64,000 bases of DNA, taken from assembly GCF_019048865.1 (NCBI RefSeq), contig NZ_CP077604.1, positions 3,472,001 through 3,536,000 of the forward strand, written 5' to 3'. Below are positions 17,486-25,631 of this stretch, piece after piece (the first letter of the stretch is position 1; every line of letters begins with the position of its first letter). Made by a program: the position numbers and the translations under genes. The notes below the pieces were generated by a model. It saw only the letters and a list, made by a program, of their open reading frames with translations, ran no database searches and was not told the DNA's origin. Source of the stretch: Aquihabitans sp. G128 (lineage in GTDB: Bacteria > Actinomycetota > Acidimicrobiia > Acidimicrobiales > Iamiaceae).

Positions 17486-18268
17486 TTGATCCAGCAGCGT
17501 CGTGCCCGAGCCCATGCTCGCCTCGGAGGGGCGGTGGCCGCCGCCACGCTCCTCGCCCTGGCGGCCAGCCCGGCGTCGGCCCACGTCGAGCCTTCGCCGT
17601 CGTCGGCAGCGGCGGGCTCGTCCACCACCATCTCGCTCGACGTGGAGCACGGCTGCGGCGACAGCCCCCTGGTGAAGCTCGAGGTCAAGGTGCCCGACGG
17701 CGTCACCGCCGCCGAGGCCGGCACCGCGCCCACCGGCTGGAAGGGCGAGGTCGTCGACGGCGTCATCACGTTCACCGGTGGCCCGCAGCCGGCCCACGAG
17801 CCCATCGCCTTCCCGATCGTGGTGACGCTGCCGGACGAGCCGGGCACGTCGGTGGGCTTCCCCACCATCGAGACCTGCACCGAGGGCACGGTCGACTGGC
17901 TGGACCCGGTCGTCGAGGGCCAGGAGGAGCCGGAGAACCCAGCGCCCACCGTCACCCTCACCGAGGCCGCGGCGCCGGGCGAGACCACCACCACCGAGGC
18001 CGAGGCCGACCACCACGAGGAGGAGAGCACCGAGACCACGGCGGCGGGCGCCGCCGCCACAACCACCACGCCCGTCGCGGTGGGCACCAGCTCGTCGTCC
18101 GACGGGGGCTCCGACGACAGCTCCAGCACGGGGCCGATCGCCATCGGCGTGATCGGCGCCGTCGTCGTCATCGGCGGCGGGGCGGCCTACGCGATGTCGC
18201 GCCGCAAGGCCTCGGCGTCGGCCGATCAGCCCGGCGGTGGCGGCACCGAGAGCGGGTCGAACCCGTAG
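17486..18268 (+). CDS. YcnI/DUF1775 family membrane-anchored protein
   Basis: Begins at a TTG (17486) with AGGAG 5 bases upstream. It encodes 260 residues: Sec signal (GGAVAAATLLALAASPASA) with mature start AHVEPSPSS, a DUF1775/YcnI beta domain to about residue 150, a long Thr/Glu/Ser-rich linker with repeated TTTT, and one C-terminal membrane helix (GPIAIGVIGAVVVIGGGAAY) followed by SRRK. In characterised YcnI proteins the N-terminal His after signal cleavage binds Cu(II); the His is present here (AHV). It is convergent with cbiO and their coding ends overlap by 43 bases. Copper role is by family, not shown here. Confidence 0.85.
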   Translation: MIQQRRARAHARLGGAVAAATLLALAASPASAHVEPSPSSAAAGSSTTISLDVEHGCGDSPLVKLEVKVPDGVTAAEAGTAPTGWKGEVVDGVITFTGGPQPAHEPIAFPIVVTLPDEPGTSVGFPTIETCTEGTVDWLDPVVEGQEEPENPAPTVTLTEAAAPGETTTTEAEADHHEEESTETTAAGAAATTTTPVAVGTSSSSDGGSDDSSSTGPIAIGVIGAVVVIGGGAAYAMSRRKASASADQPGGGGTESGSNP

Positions 18269-18984
18269 GGGAGCTCCAGCCGGTGCGCGGCCAGGAGGTC
18301 GGCGTCGGCGAGGAGGTCCCGGGTGGGACCGTCGGCCACGATCGTGCCCTCGTCCATCACCAGCGCCCGCGGGCAGAGCTGGAGGGCGTAGGGCAGGTCG
18401 TGGGTGATCATCAGCGTGGTCACGGCCAGGCCGGTGATGACGTCGGCCAGCTCCCGGCGGGCGGCGGGGTCGAGGTTGCTCGACGGCTCGTCGAGCACCA
18501 GCACGTCGGGCCGCATCGAGAGCACGGTCGCCACCGCCACCCGGCGGCGCTGGCCGAAGCTGAGGTGGTGCGGTGCCCGTCCGGCGTGCTCGGCCATGCC
18601 GACGGTGTGCAGGGCGTCGTGCACGCTGGCGGCCAGCTCGGCGCCGCGCTGGCCCAGGTTGGCGGGGCCGAAGCCCACGTCCCGGGCGACGGTGGGCATG
18701 AACAGCTGGTCGTCGGGGTCCTGGAAGACGATGCCCACCCGCCGCCGGACCTCCTTGAGGTTGGCCTTGGCCACGCGCATCCCCGCGACGTCGACCGTGC
18801 CGGCGCCGCCGCCGAGGATCCCGTTGAGGTGCAGGGCCAGGGTGGTCTTGCCGGCGCCGTTGGGCCCGAGCAGCGCCACCCGCTCGCCGGCCTCGACGCG
18901 CAGGTCGACGCCGAACAGCGCCTGGCGGCCGTCGGGGTAGGCGAAGGCCAGCCCTCGCACGTCGAGCGCCGGCGGGCTGCTCAC
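18226..18984 (-). CDS. cbiO: Cobalt/nickel ECF transporter ATPase CbiO
   Basis: A 252-residue ABC ATPase of the energy-coupling factor type. Walker A is GPNGAGKTT, the Q-loop is VFQDPDDQLF, a hallmark of CbiO/EcfA proteins, the signature is LSFGQRRRVAVAT and Walker B is VLVLDEPSSNLD, with a switch His in ITHDL. It powers uptake of Co2+ or Ni2+ through CbiM, N and Q. The GTG start overlaps the cbiQ stop (GTGA), and the gene is last in cbiMNQO. Its 3' end overlaps the convergent YcnI-type gene by 43 bases. Confidence 0.95.
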   Translation of the reverse strand: MSSPPALDVRGLAFAYPDGRQALFGVDLRVEAGERVALLGPNGAGKTTLALHLNGILGGGAGTVDVAGMRVAKANLKEVRRRVGIVFQDPDDQLFMPTVARDVGFGPANLGQRGAELAASVHDALHTVGMAEHAGRAPHHLSFGQRRRVAVATVLSMRPDVLVLDEPSSNLDPAARRELADVITGLAVTTLMITHDLPYALQLCPRALVMDEGTIVADGPTRDLLADADLLAAHRLELPYGFDPLSVPPPPG

Positions 18985-19748
18985 CGCAGCACCGTCCACG
19001 CCAGGCAGGCGATGAGCGCGGCGGTGGCGGGGACGGCCAGGCAGGCCAGCCAGTCGCGGGCTGGCGCCCGCTGGTCCTCGAGCAGCGGCAGGGTGCCGTC
19101 GTAGCCCCGGGCCACCATGGCCAGGTGCACCCGCTCGCCCCGCTCGAAGGAGCGGATGAAGAGGGTGCCGGCCGAGGCGGCGACGGCTCGGGCCTGCCAG
19201 ATCCAGCGCGGGTCGTGGCCGCGCGACTGCCGGGCGATCGACAGGCGCTGCAGCTCGCCGGTGGTGACGTCGAGGTAGCGCACCATGAACCCGGCGATGG
19301 CGGTGACCACCCGGGGCAGGTGGAGCCGCTCCAGCCCGTGGAGCAGCTGGGTCACGGGCGTCGTGGACGCCACCACCACGCTGGCGGCCACGCCGAGGGT
19401 GCCCTTGGCCACGATGTTCCAGGCCCCCCACAGCCCCGGCGTGGAGAGCGACAGCCCGGCGACGGTGGCGTGCGGGCCGTGGCCGACGAACGGCAGGAAG
19501 AGGGCGAAGGCCAGGAACGGCGCCTCGATCACCAGGCGCCCGGCGAGCCGTCGCAGGGAGAGGCCACCGGCCAGGGCCACGCCGGCCACCAGGACCGCCA
19601 GCACGCCGAAGGCCCAGAACGCCTCCCGTGGGGTGGCCACCACCGCCAGCACGAAGAGGACGAGGCCGACGAGCTTGGCTTGGGGGGCCAGCGGGTGGAG
19701 GCGGCCGGGCTCGTGGACGTAGAGCGCGTGGACGTGGCCTGCGCCCAC
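18981..19748 (-). CDS. cbiQ: Cobalt/nickel ECF transporter transmembrane protein CbiQ
   Basis: A 255-residue T-component with five or six membrane helices. It has the two short coupling segments typical of CbiQ/EcfT, seen as SIARQSRGHDPRW and VHLAMVARGYDG (the Ala-Arg-Gly type motifs that contact the ATPase). HPLAPQAKLVG near the N-terminus is also characteristic. The GTG at 19748 follows the cbiN stop by one base, and the 3' end overlaps cbiO by 4 bases. Confidence 0.95.
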   Translation of the reverse strand: MGAGHVHALYVHEPGRLHPLAPQAKLVGLVLFVLAVVATPREAFWAFGVLAVLVAGVALAGGLSLRRLAGRLVIEAPFLAFALFLPFVGHGPHATVAGLSLSTPGLWGAWNIVAKGTLGVAASVVVASTTPVTQLLHGLERLHLPRVVTAIAGFMVRYLDVTTGELQRLSIARQSRGHDPRWIWQARAVAASAGTLFIRSFERGERVHLAMVARGYDGTLPLLEDQRAPARDWLACLAVPATAALIACLAWTVLR

Positions 19749-19749
19749 C

Positions 19750-20091
19750 TCAGGCGCCGGCGATCTCGCGCCGCGCGGCGCGGCGCCGCACCACGAGGGT
19801 GAGCCCGCCCGCCAGCAGGAACGTGACGGCGACGCCGACGACCCCGGCCAGGCCCGTGGCCAGCCGGTCGTCGCCCACGCCCCGCAGGGCGTAGCCCGCG
19901 GTGGGCGAGCCGTCGAGGCGGTGGTCGGTCTCGGTGCGGTCGAAGCCCTGGTCGATGGCCACCTTGTCCAAGCCGTCGGGCTTCGAGCTGGCCTCCGGGC
20001 TGACGAAGAAGGCCAGGGCGAAGGCCACGGCCAACCCGGCCACCAGGAACGCGGCGAAGCCGACCTGCCGTCGGCCGACCCGAGCCGCCAT
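19750..20091 (-). CDS. cbiN: Cobalt/nickel transporter small subunit CbiN (PDGLE domain)
   Basis: A 113-residue protein with two membrane helices (AAFLVAGLAVAFALAFFVS and a C-terminal GLAGVVGVAVTFLLAGGLTLV) and the family motif KPDGLDKVA in the extracytoplasmic loop. This is the CbiN component that stimulates CbiM. Its ATG shares a base with the cbiM stop (TGATG). Presence of a PDGLE-type CbiN favours cobalt, but nickel NikN proteins have the same architecture. Confidence 0.92.
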   Translation of the reverse strand: MAARVGRRQVGFAAFLVAGLAVAFALAFFVSPEASSKPDGLDKVAIDQGFDRTETDHRLDGSPTAGYALRGVGDDRLATGLAGVVGVAVTFLLAGGLTLVVRRRAARREIAGA

Positions 20092-20786
20092 CAGCTCACC
20101 GCCGCCGGGGTGCCGGCCGGGCGCAGCTCGAGCTCGGGCTGCAGGTCCCGGGCGCCGTGCACCAGGTCGGGCCGCGACGCCAGCACCGCCGAGACGGCCA
20201 GGGCGGTGATGACCGCCTCGCCGATCCCGATCAGCACGTGGACCCCGACCATGGCGCGACCGACGGTGGTGGCCGAGGCGCCACCGGTGCCGCCGAGGGC
20301 GTACTGCACCGTGAAGCTCAGCGCGGCAAGCACCACGGCCAGCAGGGCGGCCACCCCGGCGGCCGCCACCACCGACGGGCGGGTGCGGGGCAGCACCTTG
20401 CGCAGGAGCCAGAACGTCGCGTAGCCACCGAAGGCGGTGACCAGCGCCATGTTGGTGATGTTCAGGCCCAGGGCGCTGAGGCCGCCGTCGGCGAAGAGGA
20501 GGGACTGCACCAGCAGCACCACCGAGATGCAGAGCGCGCCGAGGTACGGGCCCACCAGCACGGCGGCCAGCACCCCGCCGAGCAGGTGCCCGCTGGTGCC
20601 GGCGGCGACCGGGAAGTTCAGCATCTGGACGGCGAAGATGAACGCAGCGACCAGGCCAGCGAGCGGGACCTGCTTCTCGTCGAGCTGGTCGGCGGTCTTG
20701 CGCACGCAAACCGCGAGCCCGGCCGCCGCGACCACGCCGTAGCCGGCGGAGGTCGGCAGGTCGATGAACCCGTCGGGGATGTGCAC
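20091..20786 (-). CDS. cbiM: Cobalt/nickel ECF transporter substrate-binding protein CbiM
   Basis: A 231-residue integral membrane protein whose N-terminus, GTG-initiated, reads (M)HIPDGFIDLPTS. The N-terminal His-Ile-Pro-Asp-Gly motif is the metal site of CbiM/NikM, where the amino group and His2 coordinate Co2+ or Ni2+. Helices include QMLNFPVAAGTSGHLLGG, the second conserved His region. It heads the cbiMNQO operon. There is no room for a cobalamin riboswitch in the 106-bp upstream gap; instead a palindrome resembling a Nur box lies 22 bp upstream of the start. Confidence 0.95.
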   Translation of the reverse strand: MHIPDGFIDLPTSAGYGVVAAAGLAVCVRKTADQLDEKQVPLAGLVAAFIFAVQMLNFPVAAGTSGHLLGGVLAAVLVGPYLGALCISVVLLVQSLLFADGGLSALGLNITNMALVTAFGGYATFWLLRKVLPRTRPSVVAAAGVAALLAVVLAALSFTVQYALGGTGGASATTVGRAMVGVHVLIGIGEAVITALAVSAVLASRPDLVHGARDLQPELELRPAGTPAAVS

Positions 20787-20807
20787 GCCCTGGAGCTTGC
20801 CACACGC

Positions 20808-20828
20808 TGTTGCGAGCGGTTCGCAACA
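20808..20828. promoter_or_regulatory. Candidate Nur-type (Fur family, nickel) operator upstream of cbiM
   Basis: A perfect inverted repeat TGTTGCGA-N5-TCGCAACA (8-bp arms) lies between divergent cbiM and the luciferase-like gene. Its inner part, TTGCGA-N5-TCGCAA, has the 6-5-6 geometry of the Streptomyces Nur box (tTGCaa-N5-ttGCAA). This suggests metal-dependent repression of cbiMNQO by a Fur-family protein not present in the window. Confidence 0.55.
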
Positions 20829-20892
20829 AGGGCGCCCGAACGACGATCGACCACCGCCCCGTCGTCCGCCGGCCGGCCGTAGGGTCGCCGCC

Positions 20893-21855
20893 ATGACGGA
20901 CACCGTGGTCCCGGGCGTCGAGCCGACGCTGTCGATCCAGCTCCAGAACTTCTCCGCCGAGGCGCCCGAGCAGGGTTGGGGACCCGTGCTCGAGCTGGCC
21001 CGCGTGGCCGACGAGGTCGGCGTCGACCGCGTGGTCGTGTCGGACCACATCGCCTTCGGCGAGCAGCTCGACGCTTACGGCGACCCGGCCTCGGGCGGCA
21101 CCGCCGGCGGCCGCCAGCCCACCGGCCCCGACGGCCACTGGCTCGAACCGCTCACCTTGCTCGCGGTCATCGCCGGGCAGACGCAGCGGGTGCGCCTCGG
21201 CACGGCGATCCTGCTGGCCGCCCTGCGCACCCCGGCGGTGCTGGCCAAGCAGGCCGCCACCCTCGACGTCCTCTCCGGCGGTCGGCTCGACCTCGGCGTC
21301 GGCATCGGCTGGCAGCGCGAGGAGTACGAGGTGGCCGGCCTCGACTTCGGCCGCCGCGGCGCCCTGCTCGACCAGGCGCTGGCCGTGTGCCGGGTGCTGT
21401 GGACCGAACGGTCGGCGGCCTTCGCCGACGGCGACCTCCGCTTCGAGCGCATCCACGCCATGCCCGAGCCGGTCCAGCCCGGGGGCGTGCCCATCTGGGT
21501 CAGCGGCCGCATCAACGCCCGCACCGTCGACCGCCTCGTGCGCTTCGGTGCCGGGTGGATCCCGTGGGGCGAGCACGTGGCCGACCCCGGCCCCGGCATC
21601 GCCACCCTGCGCCAGGCGCTGGCCGACGCCGGCCGCGACCCGGCCGCCCTCCAGGTCCAGGGCCAGCTCCCGGTGGTCCGCGACGCGCAGGGTGCGCCGG
21701 AGCTGGCTGCCACCATGGCCGGGGTCGGCCCGCTGCTGGAGCTCGGCATCACCGACCTCCGCTTCTCCCAGCGCTGGGGCACCGACCTCGGCGCCACCCG
21801 GGACCTGCTGGCGGCCACCGTCGCCGCCTTCCGGGCCGAGGTGGGCCGGGCCTGA
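20893..21855 (+). CDS. LLM class F420-dependent oxidoreductase
   Basis: A 320-residue luciferase-like protein (TIGR03619-type). Conserved segments are VVVSDHIAFGEQ, QRVRLGTAILLAALRTP and SGGRLDLGVGIGWQREEYE. It is a second paralogue of the enzyme at 10609 but clearly divergent. The ATG at 20893 is chosen because the ORF upstream of it overlaps the cbiM promoter. It probably reduces or oxidises a small molecule with F420. It is divergent from cbiM and convergent with the ABC exporter; a strong hairpin follows its stop. Confidence 0.9.
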   Translation: MTDTVVPGVEPTLSIQLQNFSAEAPEQGWGPVLELARVADEVGVDRVVVSDHIAFGEQLDAYGDPASGGTAGGRQPTGPDGHWLEPLTLLAVIAGQTQRVRLGTAILLAALRTPAVLAKQAATLDVLSGGRLDLGVGIGWQREEYEVAGLDFGRRGALLDQALAVCRVLWTERSAAFADGDLRFERIHAMPEPVQPGGVPIWVSGRINARTVDRLVRFGAGWIPWGEHVADPGPGIATLRQALADAGRDPAALQVQGQLPVVRDAQGAPELAATMAGVGPLLELGITDLRFSQRWGTDLGATRDLLAATVAAFRAEVGRA

Positions 21856-21885
21856 CCGAAGGCCAGGAGGACGACGGCGTACCGG

Positions 21886-21921
21886 GCGGGGTTCTCGGGG
21901 CCGGGGCCCCGAGGACCCCGC
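21886..21921. terminator. Bidirectional hairpin terminator
   Basis: Between the convergent oxidoreductase and ABC exporter genes, a 36-base segment folds into a stem of seven plus nine G/C-rich pairs with one internal mismatch and a minimal loop (GCGGGGT-t-CTCGGGGCC-gg and its complement). No T-run follows on either strand, so it would be a GC-only (Actinobacteria-type) terminator. Confidence 0.55.
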
Positions 21922-21956
21922 CTGGTTCCAGGTCGAGGGGCCGACGGGGGGCGGGG

Positions 21957-23864
21957 CTAGACCTCTTCGGCCGCCGGCCCGGTGAACTGGGCGTTGTAGA
22001 GGTCGGCGTAGGCGCCGCCGCTCTGCAGCAGGCCGCGGTGGGTGCCCTGCTCGACGATGGAGCCGTCCTTCATCACCAGGATGAGGTCGGCGTCGCGGAT
22101 GGTCGAGAGCCGGTGGGCGATCACGAAGCTGGTGCGGTTGGAGCGCAGCGCGGCCATGGCCTGCTGGATCAGCACCTCGGTGCGGGTGTCGACCGAGCTG
22201 GTGGCCTCGTCCAGGATGAGGATGGTGGGGTCGGCCAGGAAGGCCCGGGCGATGGTGAGCAGCTGCTTCTCGCCGGCGCTGACCGTGCCGCCCTCGTCGT
22301 CGAGGACGGTGTCGTAGCCGTCGGAGAGCGAGTGCACGAAGCGGTCGACGTAGGTGGCGGTGGCCGCCTCGATGATCTGCTCCTCGGTGGCGTCGAGGTT
22401 GCCGTAGGCGATGTTCTCGCGGATGGTGCCGCCGAAGAGCCACGTGTCCTGCAGCACCATGCCGACGTTCGAGCGCAGCTCGGCCCGGCCCATCTGCGAG
22501 ATGTCGCGGCCGTCGAGGGTGATCGAGCCGCCCTGGATCTCGTAGAAGCGCATGATCAGGTTGACCAGCGTGGTCTTGCCGGCGCCGGTGGGACCGACGA
22601 TGGCCACCGTCTGGCCGGGCTCGGCCACCAGCGACAGGTCCTTGATGAGCGGGTTCTTCGGGTCGTAGGAGAACGACACGTGGTCGAACTCGATGCGGCC
22701 CCGGGGGCGCTCGTCGGTGAGCGGCGAGGCGGGGTCCGGCGACTGCTCGGGCACGTCGAGGAGGGCGAACACCCGCTCGGCGGACGCCACGCCCGACTGG
22801 AGCACGTTGAGCATGGAGGCCATCTGGGTGAGCGGCTGGGTGAACTGCCGCGAGTACTGGATGAAGGCCTGGATGTCGCCGATGGTCATGTTCCCCGAGG
22901 ACACCCGCATGCCGCCGATGACGGCGATGGCCACGAAGTTCAGGTTGCCGAGGAACATCATCGCCGGCTGGATGGTGCCGGCGATGAACTGGGCGCCGAA
23001 GCTGGCCTGGAACAGCTCCTCGTTCTTGTCGGCGAAGCGCTGCTCGACGGCGCGCTGCTGGCCGAACACCTTCACCAGCGAGTGGCCGGTGAAGGCCTCC
23101 TCGACCTGGGCGTTGAGCACGCCGGTGTGGGTCCACTGGGCCACGAACCGCTTCTTCGAGCGCTTGGTGACCTCCCGGACCAGCAGCAGCGAGGCCGGGA
23201 TGGTGATCAGCGCGATCAGCGCCAGCTCCCAGCTGATCCAGAACATCATGGCGATCACGCCGATGATGGTGAGGGTGGACGTGAGCAGCTGGCTCAGCGT
23301 CTGCTGGAGGCTCTGGCTGACGTTGTCGATGTCGTTGGTGACCCGGCTGAGCAGGTCGCCACGGGGCTGGCTGTCGACGTAGCCGAGCGACAGGCGGTGC
23401 AGCTTGTCCTCGACGTCGGACCGGAGCCGGCTCATGGTGCGCTGCACGACGCCGGCGAGGATGTAGGACTGCAGCCAGGCCAGGCTGGCCGACACCAGGT
23501 ACAGCACCACCACGCCGGCGAGGGTGTTGCGCAGGGCGTCGAAGTCGACGGCGCCGTCGCCGCGGAGGCGGGCCGCGTAGCCCTTGATGATGATGTCGGT
23601 GGCGTGGCCGAGGATCCGGGGGCCGGTGACCGACAGGGCCACGCTGGCCAGCGAGGCGATGAGCACGAAGACCGCGCCCTTGCGCTCGGGCGCCATGGTG
23701 GCGAGCAGCCGCTTGGTGGAGCCCTTGAAATCCTCGGACTTCTCGGCGGGCATGCCGGCCACGCCCATGCGGCCACCCATGGGCGCGGCGTTGGCGCGGG
23801 GCGGGCCGACCTTGGGGAGGTCCTCGCCCTCGGGGGCGGTGGTGGGCTCGTCGGTGGTGGTCAC
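21957..23864 (-). CDS. ABC transporter ATP-binding/permease protein (exporter, second half)
   Basis: About 635 residues from the GTG at 23864, which overlaps the stop of the upstream exporter gene (GTGA). A Pro-rich N-terminal tail precedes a six-helix membrane domain, and the nucleotide-binding domain has Walker [10 protein letters not shown], signature [15 protein letters not shown], Walker [13 protein letters not shown] and the switch His in IAHRLS. The NBD is complete and looks active. With the adjacent half it forms a heterodimeric type IV ABC exporter for lipids, peptides or drugs, like the actinobacterial TmrAB/BmrCD and Rv1272c-Rv1273c pairs. Confidence 0.93.
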   Translation of the reverse strand: MTTTDEPTTAPEGEDLPKVGPPRANAAPMGGRMGVAGMPAEKSEDFKGSTKRLLATMAPERKGAVFVLIASLASVALSVTGPRILGHATDIIIKGYAARLRGDGAVDFDALRNTLAGVVVLYLVSASLAWLQSYILAGVVQRTMSRLRSDVEDKLHRLSLGYVDSQPRGDLLSRVTNDIDNVSQSLQQTLSQLLTSTLTIIGVIAMMFWISWELALIALITIPASLLLVREVTKRSKKRFVAQWTHTGVLNAQVEEAFTGHSLVKVFGQQRAVEQRFADKNEELFQASFGAQFIAGTIQPAMMFLGNLNFVAIAVIGGMRVSSGNMTIGDIQAFIQYSRQFTQPLTQMASMLNVLQSGVASAERVFALLDVPEQSPDPASPLTDERPRGRIEFDHVSFSYDPKNPLIKDLSLVAEPGQTVAIVGPTGAGKTTLVNLIMRFYEIQGGSITLDGRDISQMGRAELRSNVGMVLQDTWLFGGTIRENIAYGNLDATEEQIIEAATATYVDRFVHSLSDGYDTVLDDEGGTVSAGEKQLLTIARAFLADPTILILDEATSSVDTRTEVLIQQAMAALRSNRTSFVIAHRLSTIRDADLILVMKDGSIVEQGTHRGLLQSGGAYADLYNAQFTGPAAEEV

Positions 23865-25595
23865 GCCGCCTCCTCCGCGCTGAGCTGGGAGGCCACGATC
23901 TCGCCGTAGGTGGGGCACGACTCGAGCAGCTCGGCGTGGGTGCCGAGGCCGACCTCGCGGCCGTCCTCCAGCACCAGGATCTGGTCGGCGTTGATGATGG
24001 TGGACACCCGCTGGGCCACCAGGATCACCGCAGCGTTCGCGGTGTGGGGGGCGAGGGCGGCGCGGAGCCGGGCGTCGGTGGCCAGGTCGAGCGCCGAGAA
24101 CGAGTCGTCGAAGAGGTAGATCTCCGGCTTGCGGACCAGGGCCCGGGCGATGGCCAGGCGCTGGCGCTGGCCGCCGGAGACGTTGGAGCCGCCCTGGCTG
24201 ATGGGCCCGTCGAGCTGGCCGGGCATGGCCCGCACGAAGTCGGTGGCCTGGGCGATCTCGAGGGCGTCCCACAGGTCCTGGTCGGTGGCCTCGGGGTTGG
24301 CGAAGCGGAGGTTCGAGCCGACCGTGCCGGAGAACAGGTACGGCTTCTGCGGCACCAGGCCCACCCGGGCCCACAACGTCTCGGGCTCGAGGTCGCGCAC
24401 GTCGACGCCGTCGACGAGGACGGTGCCGGAGGTGGCGTCGAACAGCCGGGGGGATCAGGTTGAGCAACGTGGTCTTGCCCGACCCGGTGCTCCCGATTAT
24501 GGCGGTGGTGGTGCCCGGTCGGGCGCTGAGGGTGATGTTGCAGAGGACCGGCTGGTCGGCCCCCGGGTAGTGGAAGCCGACGTCGACCAGGTCGAGCGCC
24601 CCGGCGGTGCTGATGGCCGTGGTGGGCGTGGCGCTGGTGACCACCGACGACGGCAGGTCGAGCACCTCGTTGATGCGCTCGGCGCAGACCGCGGCGCGGG
24701 GGGCCAGCACCGCCATGAAGGTGGCCATCATGACGGCCAGCAGGATCTGGGTGAGGTAGGTCAGGAAGGCGATGAGGGCGCCGGGCTCCATGGCCCCGCT
24801 GTTGATGCGGTGGCCGCCGAACCACAGCACCGCCACGCTCGACACGTTCAGCACCAGCATCACGATCGGGAACATGAACGCCTGCAGCTGGCCGGCCCGC
24901 AGGGCGGTCTCGGTGAGGTCGGCGTTGGCGGCGGCGAAGCGCTGCTGCTCGCGCGGCTCGCGGACGAACGCCCGCACCACCCGGATGCCGGTGATCTGCT
25001 CGCGCAGCACCTGGTTCACGCGGTCGATGCGCTCCTGCATGCGGCGGAACTGCGGGATCATCCGCGAGATCACCAGGCCCACGCCGCCGACGAGCACGGG
25101 GATGGAGACGGTGAGGATCCACGAGAGCCCGACGTCTTCGCGCAGGGCCATGACGATGCCGCCGATGCACGTGATGGGCGCGGCGATGAGCAGCGTGCAG
25201 GTCATCAGCACGAACATCTGGACCTGCTGCACGTCGTTGGTGATGCGGGTGATCAGCGACGGGGCGCCCAGCTCGCCGACCTCGCGGGCGGAGTAGTCGG
25301 ACACCTGGTGGAACAGGCCGGCCCGCACGTCGCGGCCGAAGCCCATGGCCACCTTCGAGCCGTAGTACACCGCCGCGGTGGCGGCGATCACCTGGAGCAG
25401 GGTGATGGCCAGCATCTCCAGGCCGGTGTGCCAGATGAAGGTGTTGTCGCCGGTGAAGATGCCCTTGTCGATGATGTCGGCGTTGAGGCTCGGCAGGTAG
25501 AGCGTGCTGAGGGCCTGCACGGTCTGCAGGGCGACCACCGCCAGGAGCGGCTTGCGGTAGCGCTGCAGGAAGGTGCGGAGGAGGCGGATGAGCAT
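23861..25595 (-). CDS. ABC transporter ATP-binding/permease protein (exporter, first half; frameshifted in this sequence)
   Basis: From the ATG at 25595 the protein has a six-helix membrane domain and enters the NBD with Walker [16 protein letters not shown]. The frame breaks at a run of six G (24448-24453). Removing one base continues as [20 protein letters not shown], then signature [31 protein letters not shown] (Walker B with Asp in place of the usual catalytic Glu) and VAQRVS instead of the usual AHR switch His. Those changes indicate a degenerate ATP site, as expected for one half of a heterodimeric exporter. Corrected length about 577 residues. The frameshift is probably a sequence error, because both flanks are conserved. 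Confidence 0.88.
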
Positions 25596-25631
25596 GGGGG
25601 TTCCAACGGGACGGAATCGGTTCGGAAGGGC

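Noticed and set aside
20787..20892. Cobalamin riboswitch before cbiM
   Set aside because: The gap is only 106 bp, lacks a B12 box, and contains a protein-binding palindrome instead.
21957..25595. Single 1212-residue fused ABC exporter
   Set aside because: The open frame joins two genes only because of a frameshift in the first; the real genes overlap by GTGA at 23861-23864.
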